NCBI GenBank assembly: GCA_964460305.1
Contig: CAYWRA010000090.1
Coordinates: 1-10,853 of the forward strand
Source: JAPLCX01 sp964460305
GTDB taxonomy: Bacteria > Auribacterota > Tritonobacteria > UBA1439
Reading direction: 5' to 3'
Length of the DNA stretch: 10,853 nt
The notes beneath the pieces were generated by a model. That model did no database searches and had not been told where the DNA came from. It saw only the letters and a list, made by a program, of their open reading frames with translations. This document shows positions 4,822 through 10,611 of the stretch, piece after piece. Positions within the stretch are counted from its first letter, which is position 1. Each line of letters begins with the position of its first letter. Position numbers and translations under genes: made by a program.

Positions 4822-7299
4822 TTACTCTTTGTGAGAACCTTGCTGCCGCTCCCGTTCGATCCACTCCGTGATCCTCGCTGCCTGTGGATCGTCGGGCCGC
4901 AACTCGAGGTATTTCTCCCAGTAGCCAGCCGCCTTCCCCCTGTCTCCCAGCACCGACTGATAAAGTTGTCCGAGACTGAAGCAGGAGGGTGCGAATGAAG
5001 GATCCAGCTTCAGCGCCTCTTCAAATTCACGCCGCGCGCAGTCGTAATCGCCAAGCTCCTTGCATGCAACTCCCAGGCCATGGCACGCGGTGGGCTGTTT
5101 TGGATCTATCTCCAGCGTCTTCCGGAACGCCTCATACGCGCCGCGGAAATCCCGTTTCGACGTGGAGGCGATGCCAAGGCTGTAGTAGGCCCTGGGGTTT
5201 GAAGGCTGCAGCGCGATTGCCTTCTTGTATTCCTCGATCGCCATGTCAGCCTTCCCATGCGACTGACAGATATCGCCGAGGGAGAGGTGCGCCTCCGCGT
5301 CATCTGGATTCTTGCGGAGCCTAGCTTCCAGTTCCGCGGAGAGTTCGGCATACTGCTGGCGAGCGCTCTCCTCGCGTATCTCCTTGAGCCCCTCGCTACA
5401 GATGCGAAGCTGGCGCGATACGTCTTCACTCCTGTAATCGGGCCGTACCCTCCTGAGCTCCATCAGCTTGAGCGATGCGCGATCGTAATCATCGAGCGCC
5501 TCATCCCATTTCCCGTGCATCCTTTTCTGGTCGGCCGCATTCGCCATCTCTTCGGCATCGCTGTAGATGGACTGGCAACGCTTCAAGTCCTCCGACTCAT
5601 CTTTTCCGCCCCGCCCTGCACTAGGGGAGAACCAGCCCCATATCCCCGCTCGCTTCCCGGGGGCGGCTGCCTCCTCCTCCCCACCCTCAGCATGGGCAGC
5701 ACCTTGAGGGACTGTCGTGGATACGGAAGGGGCGGAGGCACTTTTCCGAAACCGCCACCAGTGCGTAACACCCGCCTCCGGAGGCGCGCTTTCCCCACCC
5801 TCCGGGCCCGCCCCAAGGAGCGCGCGCCGCTGCTGATACTGCTCCCGTATCCGCCGCTCTTCCACGGCGGTGGATTCCTCAATCTTCCCTATACCAGCGC
5901 GCAATTGCTCGAGCTGCGCCTCTTTGTTCCGTGCAAGCTCTTCCTTTTTGGCGATCTCCGCCGCGGCCGTCTCCAGCACGGCCGATTCGGCATCCGGCAG
6001 ATCGCCGATCTCGGAAAGTTTGTTCTGCGCCACCTGGAGCTCGACCTGGGCGCTATGGAGATCGTCCTCAATCTTCTCGATGGCCGATTCCGCGTTCAGC
6101 ATGCGGAGGCGGTTCGCCATGAGCTCTTTTTTCTCACGTAAATCCAGTTTGGCGAGGGATAGACGCCCTTTGAGCGCGCCTATTTTCTCCTGACGCTCGG
6201 CAACCTCTTTCTCCTCCTCGGCGGACAGCTTCCGGGGAATCACGTACCTCCAGAACTGATAGCGCGTGCGCCCCTTGCCCTTTATCTTCCCGATCGTGGA
6301 ATCCTGCCCCCCGATCAACCTCTCGATCTCATCCACGCCTGCCTCTGCCTGCCTGATCGCCTCGGCCGCCTCGAGCTTCCTCTCCTCACGGGCGGTGATC
6401 TTACGCGCCTTCTCGGCGAAACGCGTCAGGGGATAATCCCGTATCACCTCCTTGAAATAGATGAGGGATGCCTTGGGATTGTCCCGCGTCTCGTAGAACG
6501 AGCCGATCTGATAGAGCGCGGCGGCCTTTTTGCCCTCAAGCTCCGTCAACATCTCCCTGGCAAGCTCCACGTTCTTATCAGTGGGATACGCATCGACGTA
6601 CTCCCGCAAACGATTTATGGCCTCCTGCGCCGCCTCCTGATCGTATGGCGCCGAACTGGATTGCCGGTACGCGCAGTCGCCCAACTGGTACTTAGCGGAC
6701 GCCACGAACTCACTGTGCGGATACCTGATGGGGATCTTCTCGAACTCTATCGAGGCTTCCGTGTAATCCTTCTTATGCATATAGGCCATGCCAAGATTAT
6801 ATTGGGCGTTGGGCGCCAGGTCGCTGAAGGGGGCGTTTGAAAGGATTTTGCTGTAGATTGCGATCGCCCGCTTGTACGAGCCGATAGGATTGATTTTGAG
6901 AAAACTGATCGTCTTGCCCTGGAGGAAAAGGTTGCCGATCTTGAACTGGCGTTTCAGAATGAGGTTGATCTTCGGATAAGAGGGATAATTATCGAGAACG
7001 GCCTGATAGGCGTTGAAGGCCGCGTAGTAATTCTTCGTCTTTTCAAGCATCTCGGCGACGCGGAACTGCGACTCCGCCGCGACGGGTGACGCGGGAAAAT
7101 CGTCGACGACCTTCTGGTATGCATCCGTGGCGCGCTTGAAATCCCCCTTCGACTCCAGCGTCTGCGCGTACTCGAACTGCTCCTGGGCGCTGGGGTACGA
7201 TTTGGCGGCGAACGGATTCCAGCCGGCCATGGCGTCGGTGAAAAACGCCGACTGCGCAATTACGGCTATGATTGATGCGATCAATCTCGTACGTGACAT
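4822..7299 (-). CDS. Large secreted TPR and coiled-coil protein with BamD-like N-terminal half
   Basis: The product is 825 residues. Residues 1-25 form a Sec signal peptide (basic start, IASIIAVIAQSAFF core, AMA before the cleavage point); there is no lipobox Cys. Residues about 40-300 carry repeated A..Y..G...A...F..V...YP.S..A..A motifs as in BamD/YfiO and Tol-Pal YbgF-type TPR proteins. Residues 300-335 and 360-497 are charged and heptad-like, suggesting coiled coil. Residues 497-570 are Gly/Glu/Ala/Pro-rich linker. Residues 668-809 hold about four canonical TPRs (for example AHLSLGDICQSHGKADMAIEEYKKAIALQP). It probably acts as a periplasmic scaffold. At over three times BamD's length and without a lipid anchor it is not a plain BamD. 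The start at 7299 has GGGA 7 bases upstream; an ATG at 7317 is possible. pgpA lies upstream. Confidence 0.85.
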   Translation of the reverse strand: MSRTRLIASIIAVIAQSAFFTDAMAGWNPFAAKSYPSAQEQFEYAQTLESKGDFKRATDAYQKVVDDFPASPVAAESQFRVAEMLEKTKNYYAAFNAYQAVLDNYPSYPKINLILKRQFKIGNLFLQGKTISFLKINPIGSYKRAIAIYSKILSNAPFSDLAPNAQYNLGMAYMHKKDYTEASIEFEKIPIRYPHSEFVASAKYQLGDCAYRQSSSAPYDQEAAQEAINRLREYVDAYPTDKNVELAREMLTELEGKKAAALYQIGSFYETRDNPKASLIYFKEVIRDYPLTRFAEKARKITAREERKLEAAEAIRQAEAGVDEIERLIGGQDSTIGKIKGKGRTRYQFWRYVIPRKLSAEEEKEVAERQEKIGALKGRLSLAKLDLREKKELMANRLRMLNAESAIEKIEDDLHSAQVELQVAQNKLSEIGDLPDAESAVLETAAAEIAKKEELARNKEAQLEQLRAGIGKIEESTAVEERRIREQYQQRRALLGAGPEGGESAPPEAGVTHWWRFRKSASAPSVSTTVPQGAAHAEGGEEEAAAPGKRAGIWGWFSPSAGRGGKDESEDLKRCQSIYSDAEEMANAADQKRMHGKWDEALDDYDRASLKLMELRRVRPDYRSEDVSRQLRICSEGLKEIREESARQQYAELSAELEARLRKNPDDAEAHLSLGDICQSHGKADMAIEEYKKAIALQPSNPRAYYSLGIASTSKRDFRGAYEAFRKTLEIDPKQPTACHGLGVACKELGDYDCARREFEEALKLDPSFAPSCFSLGQLYQSVLGDRGKAAGYWEKYLELRPDDPQAARITEWIERERQQGSHKE

Positions 7300-7333
7300 G
7301 TGTTTATCCCGACCCATTCTTCAACCACAATGG

Positions 7334-7459
7334 GAATGACAAATGCCAAAGCGCAAATTACCAAATGACAAATGTCAAAACGTATAACATCAAAGGTTTT
7401 GTCATTTGGTATTTGTCATTTGTTATTTGGTATCTGTCATTTGAATTTTGTCATTAGCT
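7334..7459. repeat. TTTGTCA-type intergenic element, copy 2
   Basis: The element has the same left end (GAATGACAAATGCCAAA) and right end (TTTGTCATTAGCT) as 1304-1384 but is 126 rather than 81 bp long. The right half is a run of 7-nt units: TTTGTCA, TTTGGTA, TTTGTCA, TTTGTTA, TTTGGTA, TCTGTCA. The left half carries the inverse units, so a long imperfect hairpin is possible. It fills most of the gap between pgpA and the TPR gene. Confidence 0.8.
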
Positions 7460-7461
7460 CT

Positions 7462-7917
7462 CTACCGATACCAGATAACCACGGCCAGTATTAGCCTCAG
7501 AAGTAGATTGCCATATATTCCCGCGACGAGATCGTCCAGCATGATCCCCCACCCAGCCTTTGCGCTCTGGGCCCCGTACGCTGGGAAGGGTTTGACGATG
7601 TCCAAAAGTCTATTGAGGACGAAACCGATAAGAAGCGTCATGGGCGTAAGCGCGAGCCCCATGAAGGTGACCATGATGCTCGCCGCTTCGTCGACGACTA
7701 TACGGGGTGAATCATGTTGGCCGAATGCTTCCTCCGCAACGCCGCTCGCCCAGACCCCAACAAAGAATAAAAGCGCCGCAACGAGACCGTAAATCCACGG
7801 CCATCCCGCAAGAATCAGCACCGGCAAAAGCCCTACGGCCGCCCCGACCGTCCCAGGGGCCAGGGGCGAATATCCCGCCCCGAAGCACGTTGCGATGATC
7901 ACCGCGATCCTTCTCAT
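7462..7917 (-). CDS. pgpA: Phosphatidylglycerophosphatase A
   Basis: PgpA removes the phosphate from phosphatidylglycerophosphate to give phosphatidylglycerol at the inner membrane, the step after PgsA. The 151-residue product has the usual family size. Visible motifs are GAGYSPLAPGTVG (residues 13-25), VVDEAAS (74-80), NRLLDIVKPFPA (102-113) and GWGIMLDDLVAGIYGN (122-137), matching the family's GxG..P.APGT.GS, DE, FDIxKPxP and GxGIMxDDxxAG signatures, with several hydrophobic helices between. The start at 7917 is chosen because the family begins close to the GxG motif; the longer frame to 8004 would translate repeat DNA. The only ribosome-site candidate is GGGAT from the repeat upstream. It follows pgsA, its pathway partner, by 148 bp. 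Confidence 0.93.
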   Translation of the reverse strand: MRRIAVIIATCFGAGYSPLAPGTVGAAVGLLPVLILAGWPWIYGLVAALLFFVGVWASGVAEEAFGQHDSPRIVVDEAASIMVTFMGLALTPMTLLIGFVLNRLLDIVKPFPAYGAQSAKAGWGIMLDDLVAGIYGNLLLRLILAVVIWYR

Positions 7918-8064
7918 GAAAAAATCCCAAATCCCCCGCCCGCCTCGCAAGCGAGAGCGTTGCGGGCAGGCAAACCCCAAATCCCAAATGAGAAGAAACG
8001 ACAAAATTCAAATGCCAAAACCTCATTGTGTTTTGTCATTTGGTATCTGGTATTTGTCATTCAT
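7918..8064. repeat. Composite repeat block: AAATCCC heptamers, GC hairpin insert, TTTGTCA element
   Basis: Two AAATCCC units (7922-7935) are followed by a GC-rich nested hairpin (GCCCGC 7938-7943 with GCGGGC 7962-7967, enclosing TCGC-AA-GCGA 7945-7954) and then by AAACCCC and AAATCCC (7972-7985). The hairpin therefore appears inserted into a heptamer array. The block continues with a third TTTGTCA-type element ending about 8060 (CATTGTGTTTTGTCATTTGGTATCTGG). It fills the whole gap between pgsA and pgpA. Confidence 0.75.
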
Positions 8065-8065
8065 G

Positions 8066-8671
8066 TCACAAACTACTCTTCCCTTGCCAAAACAATCCCC
8101 TATTCTCGTAAAGGTAATAGAGCCCCGAGCCGACCGTCAGGACCACGGTCAGGAGCATGAGCCAGTATACGAAATTGGCGAAGTGCGCCCCATAGAGATC
8201 GCCGTGCTTATCGCCCAGTCCAATGGCAACGGCGACGTCCCTGGATGCCAGGAAGGTGAGGATGATGAGAATGGCGGCGACCTGTGAGACGGTCTTATGC
8301 TTCCCCCATAGCCCTGCCGCGAGGACCCGCCCTTTTGAGAGCGCGAGAAGGCGCAGGCTGGTGATGATAAATTCCCTGCTGATGATTATCACCACCATCC
8401 AGGCTGGGACGTGCGTCGCCGGCAGTTGCACAAAAGAGATAAACGCCGCGCAAATTATCATCTTGTCGGCGACCGGATCCATGAGGATCCCGAAATCGGT
8501 CACGGCGCCATATCTCCTGGCGAGCCTGCCGTCGTAGACGTCGCTGATGACAGCGGCGACAAACACGATCCAGGCGGTAAACATCGAAAAGGGGAACCGC
8601 GCCCAGAGCAGGAAGAGGAAGATGAATGAGAGCACTACCCGCATTATGGTGAGTTTGTTGGGGGTATTCAT
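8066..8671 (-). CDS. pgsA: CDP-diacylglycerol--glycerol-3-phosphate 3-phosphatidyltransferase
   Basis: PgsA makes phosphatidylglycerophosphate from CDP-diacylglycerol and glycerol-3-phosphate, the committed step to phosphatidylglycerol. The 201-residue product carries the complete CDP-alcohol phosphotransferase motif, D44-xx-D47-G48-xx-A51-R52-x8-G61-xxx-D65-xxx-D69 (SDVYDGRLARRYGAVTDFG, then ILMDPVAD), so all catalytic acidic residues are present. The N-terminus MNTPNKLTIMRVVLS matches the usual NxPNxLTxxR start, fixing the ATG at 8671. Several membrane helices follow. The C-terminus (VGSGLYYLYENRGLF) also fits. The gene lies downstream of rimO, a common order, but an insertion sequence now separates them, which may have cut co-transcription. 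The GGGAT units of the repeat directly upstream are the only visible ribosome-site candidate. Confidence 0.95.
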   Translation of the reverse strand: MNTPNKLTIMRVVLSFIFLFLLWARFPFSMFTAWIVFVAAVISDVYDGRLARRYGAVTDFGILMDPVADKMIICAAFISFVQLPATHVPAWMVVIIISREFIITSLRLLALSKGRVLAAGLWGKHKTVSQVAAILIILTFLASRDVAVAIGLGDKHGDLYGAHFANFVYWLMLLTVVLTVGSGLYYLYENRGLFWQGKSSL

Positions 8672-8676
8672 CGATT

Positions 8677-8704
8677 AAATCCCAAATCCCAAATCCCAAA
8701 TCCC
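8677..8704. repeat. Four tandem AAATCCC heptamers upstream of pgsA
   Basis: Four exact copies of AAATCCC lie at 8677-8683, 8684-8690, 8691-8697 and 8698-8704, ending 6 bases before the pgsA ATG (on its strand, GGGATTT repeats). The heptamer also occurs near pgpA (7922-7985), lptE-like (4385-4391) and twice around the rimO end (10538-10551, 10642-10669). Confidence 0.9.
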
Positions 8705-8819
8705 AATAACAATAGTATATACAGTACCGACTTCATCTATTCACCGATTGGCGACGTTATACTCCACTTCCAATGTTTCTATCTATTGTTGCGTCTCGTA
8801 AACAGTTTGACGAAGTCAC

Positions 8820-8894
8820 GTCATTGCGAGGAGCGAAGCGACGAAGCAATCCGGCATGAGGGGTCTTTACCAGATCGCCCAGGATCGCAATGAC
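8820..8894. repeat. GTCATTGCGA palindromic dispersed repeat (MITE-like)
   Basis: GTCATTGCGA (8820-8829) and TCGCAATGAC (8885-8894) are exact 10-bp inverted ends of a 75-bp element that contains GGAGCGAAGCGACGAAGCAATC. I recognise this as a very common intergenic repeat style in several bacterial lineages (stated from memory). The rest of the pgsA-IS gap (8705-8819) is AT-rich and shows nothing that I can name; a TATACT or TATAAC on the minus strand could serve as a -10 box for pgsA, but no matching -35 was found. Confidence 0.7.
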
Positions 8895-8920
8895 AAAACC
8901 CGCGGAAATTAACTTTACAG

Positions 8921-8938
8921 TGCACTAGAATCACCACT
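8921..8938. repeat. Left copy of the target-site duplication
   Basis: TGCACTAGAATCACCACT is identical to 10511-10528. The last T may belong to the IS end, so the duplication is 17 or 18 bp. Confidence 0.88.
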
Positions 8939-8989
8939 GTCCAGCCAAAATAGAAATGTCCCCCTTTTTGCCAAATTAGAAATGTCCCC
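8938..8989. repeat. Left terminal region of the IS with two binding-site-like repeats
   Basis: The end begins TGTCCAGCCAAAATAG. Repeats GCCAAAATAGAAATGTCCCC (8944-8963) and GCCAAATTAGAAATGTCCCC (8970-8989) differ at one position and are 26 bp apart. They match the inverted words at 10460-10478 and 10485-10504. Confidence 0.85.
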
Positions 8990-8998
8990 TTGAGTATT

Positions 8999-9029
8999 CC
9001 CTCTCCCCCCAAACGTTGGGGGGAGAGGG
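8999..9029. terminator. Strong 14-bp hairpin inside the IS, downstream of the transposase
   Basis: CCCTCTCCCCCCAA (8999-9012) and TTGGGGGGAGAGGG (9016-9029) are exact inverted arms with loop ACG. The hairpin lies 130 bp past the transposase stop, and on that strand no T-tract follows, so termination is only a possibility. With the adjoining CTAGGGTGAGGGGGG it matches a dispersed repeat style (CCCTCACCCTA...CCCTCTCCCC) that is common in many genomes, so it may be a repeat that entered the IS. Confidence 0.55.
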
Positions 9030-9159
9030 CTAGGGTGAGGGGGGTTAAAACAGAAAAAATCCCCCCTACTGACACAGCCACTTCCTGGGGAAAAAGCGCG
9101 CAGTTTGGTTACACATCTAATCCCCTTGCTAATTTGATCTGCAGCGCACGATCTCGTCA

Positions 9160-10431
9160 TTATGAGGCCACCAGCATGGGTCTGTTCTTGGATCTTCTCC
9201 ACGGATGATCGGCGGGCGGTTTATAGTGTGTGATGCTACCAGATATATCCGCCGGCTTCTTTTCTCTGGCTGGTTTCCTCACAATCTCTTCATAAGCAAC
9301 TTCTTCACCCTTGTAGACAATGTGCACACTACCATCAAGCCACTCCTGGACCGTTACTTTCTTCCGCGCAGGTGGCAACACTCTATTCCCCTTAACAATT
9401 TGAAAAATGCGATTCTTCCACCTGACCGTCCAATCGTTATCCACCACACGATCTTCCTCGAAACAAAACACGGTTCTCAAATCCAATCCTTCCGGCACGG
9501 GGCGGTGAAAATCAATGTCGCTCTTTGGCGCGACAGAAAAGCGCGTGTTCATCTCTTTCAGGAACCCGCCTTTCAAAAATGCATTGCCCTCCTTACGCGT
9601 GCTGATCTTCACCAAACGCATCTCTTTGATCAGCCTGTCCTGGAATACACCGTGCCTGCGCTCCACACGTCCCTTGGCCTGCGGCGAGTTCGCCAGAATG
9701 ATCTTTATCCCAAGCTTCTTCACCGCCCGCCCGAATTGGGTCAACGGTTTTTCTCCTTTCAGCTCTTCTTCCACCGTTGCCTGACGATCTGATACGTAGA
9801 CGGCATCCCGATCCACATACAGCGATACGGGCACGCCATTCTCGTCTATGTACCCCCATAACGTCAGCATTGCCGCTCGTGTCGTCTCACCCTCGTGAAA
9901 CTCGGCAGTGCCTTGTCCACTCGCATCATCCACCATGTCCATCAGCACCGCTTCTTCTCCTCTGCCCTCAAACCAATCCTCGAACGACCCATCCATCTGC
10001 ACCATCTCACCACGATGTTCCTTCCTCTCCCGCCAGCTACGGTGTTTTACCCTCTTGCGCTTCTTTACCCATAAATCTTCTTCCAATAACCACAGCCTCA
10101 AAGTCTCGTCATGTACCTTGTACCCTTCCTTCTCCAGCTTCTCACTCGCCAGTGTCGGGCCAAACCCTTCGTAGCGTTCCCGGTATCTCTCCAGCACCTT
10201 CTCCTTTAGTATAGGATCCTTCCGCCGGTTCGATACACGCCCACGTGATCTATGCACTAATCCCTTATCACCTTCATCTCTATATCTTCGGTATATCCTC
10301 TTGCTCTGCCGATAGCCTACCGAAATAAGCTCTGCTGCCTTCCTCAACGTTATCTGCAACCCCTTCACCATCCCCATCACCCGCAGCCTCTCTCGCTCCC
10401 TCTGACTCATAGCCAATATCCCCTCTATCAT
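9160..10431 (-). CDS. DDE transposase with integrase core, ISNCY/IS1202-like
   Basis: The 423-residue product would cut and rejoin the element's ends. Residues about 8-70 form a helix-turn-helix region (MSQRERERLRVMGMVKGLQITLRKAAELISVGYRQSKRIYRRYRDEGDKGLVHRSRGRVSN style), followed by GFGPTLASEKL. The RNase H-like core shows candidate catalytic acids Asp147 in QMDGSFEDWF, Asp207 in LYVDRDAVY and Glu257 in NSPQAKGRVERRHG. The C-terminal part (RVVDNDWTVRWKNRIFQI, then DHPWRRS) matches ISNCY transposases as I remember them. The ATG at 10431 is chosen because GGGAGG precedes it by 5 bases; a GTG at 10437 overlaps that site. The frame is intact and all three acids are present, so the element may still be active. 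Confidence 0.92.
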   Translation of the reverse strand: MIEGILAMSQRERERLRVMGMVKGLQITLRKAAELISVGYRQSKRIYRRYRDEGDKGLVHRSRGRVSNRRKDPILKEKVLERYRERYEGFGPTLASEKLEKEGYKVHDETLRLWLLEEDLWVKKRKRVKHRSWRERKEHRGEMVQMDGSFEDWFEGRGEEAVLMDMVDDASGQGTAEFHEGETTRAAMLTLWGYIDENGVPVSLYVDRDAVYVSDRQATVEEELKGEKPLTQFGRAVKKLGIKIILANSPQAKGRVERRHGVFQDRLIKEMRLVKISTRKEGNAFLKGGFLKEMNTRFSVAPKSDIDFHRPVPEGLDLRTVFCFEEDRVVDNDWTVRWKNRIFQIVKGNRVLPPARKKVTVQEWLDGSVHIVYKGEEVAYEEIVRKPAREKKPADISGSITHYKPPADHPWRRSKNRPMLVAS

Positions 10432-10459
10432 CGGCACCTCCCTTTACGGTGCCATTATG

Positions 10460-10510
10460 GGGGACATTTCTATTTTGGTAGTTAGGGGACATTATCATTT
10501 TGGCGCGACA
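10460..10510. repeat. Right terminal region of the IS with two binding-site-like repeats
   Basis: Read inward on the minus strand, the end begins TGTCGCGCCAAAATGATAA. The outer word (10485-10504, GGGGACATTATCATTTTGGC) is the less conserved; the inner word (10460-10478, GGGGACATTTCTATTTTGG) matches the left-end repeats exactly over this length. Their spacing is 25 bp. Confidence 0.85.
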
Positions 10511-10528
10511 TGCACTAGAATCACCACT
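10511..10528. repeat. Right copy of the target-site duplication
   Basis: It is identical to 8921-8938. It coincides with the first 18 bases of the degenerate rimO-tail copy (10511-10580). Confidence 0.88.
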
Positions 10529-10580
10529 TGCCTCTTTGGGATTTGGGATTTATTATCGTCCCTGCCAAATCGTACTCTAT
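10511..10580 (-). pseudogene. Degenerate duplicate of the 3' end of rimO
   Basis: This stretch aligns with the real rimO end (10616-10698) with one 14-bp gap. Apart from the gap, nine differences over about 69 bp were counted, all of them transitions. Read on the minus strand in the corresponding frame it gives IEYDLAGTIINPKSQRGKW and a stop, against MEYDLVGTIINPKSQIPNPKEAGGDSSA in rimO. It has two GGGATTT heptamers (10538-10551) where rimO has four. It has no start and is too short to be a gene. Confidence 0.75.
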
Positions 10581-10611
10581 CGCCAGCGGACAAATCCCCA
10601 ATAATCGGGTA

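Larger units (their letters stand above)
8938..10510 (-). mobile_element. Complete insertion sequence, ISNCY/IS1202-like
   Basis: The element is about 1573 bp, bounded by inverted ends beginning TGTC and flanked by a 17-18 bp direct repeat. It carries one transposase gene on the minus strand. Each end has two copies of a 20-bp word close to GCCAAAATAGAAATGTCCCC, spaced 25-26 bp apart, likely the transposase-binding sites. From memory, long target duplications and TGT ends are features of the IS1202 group, formerly among the ISNCY elements, with one subgroup making about 15-18 bp duplications. It lies between rimO and pgsA. Confidence 0.85.

Noticed and set aside
5257..6141. 294-residue plus-strand ORF opposite the TPR gene
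   Set aside because: It lies wholly antisense to a gene with clear TPR and signal-peptide features; the sequence has the Pro/Arg/Leu-rich character of a shadow ORF.
7918..8004. N-terminal extension of PgpA to 8004
   Set aside because: It would translate heptamer repeats and a GC hairpin (WDLGF...RGGRGIWDFF), and the family starts at MRRIAV-like sequence.
8677..8704. AAATCCC arrays as a CRISPR-like or telomere-like array
   Set aside because: The units are contiguous 7-mers without spacers, few in number, and scattered between genes and inside rimO.
8895..8940. Xer/dif-like site as the target of the IS1202-like element
   Set aside because: I recall that some members of this group target Xer sites, but the reconstructed empty site shows no recognisable pair of Xer arms.
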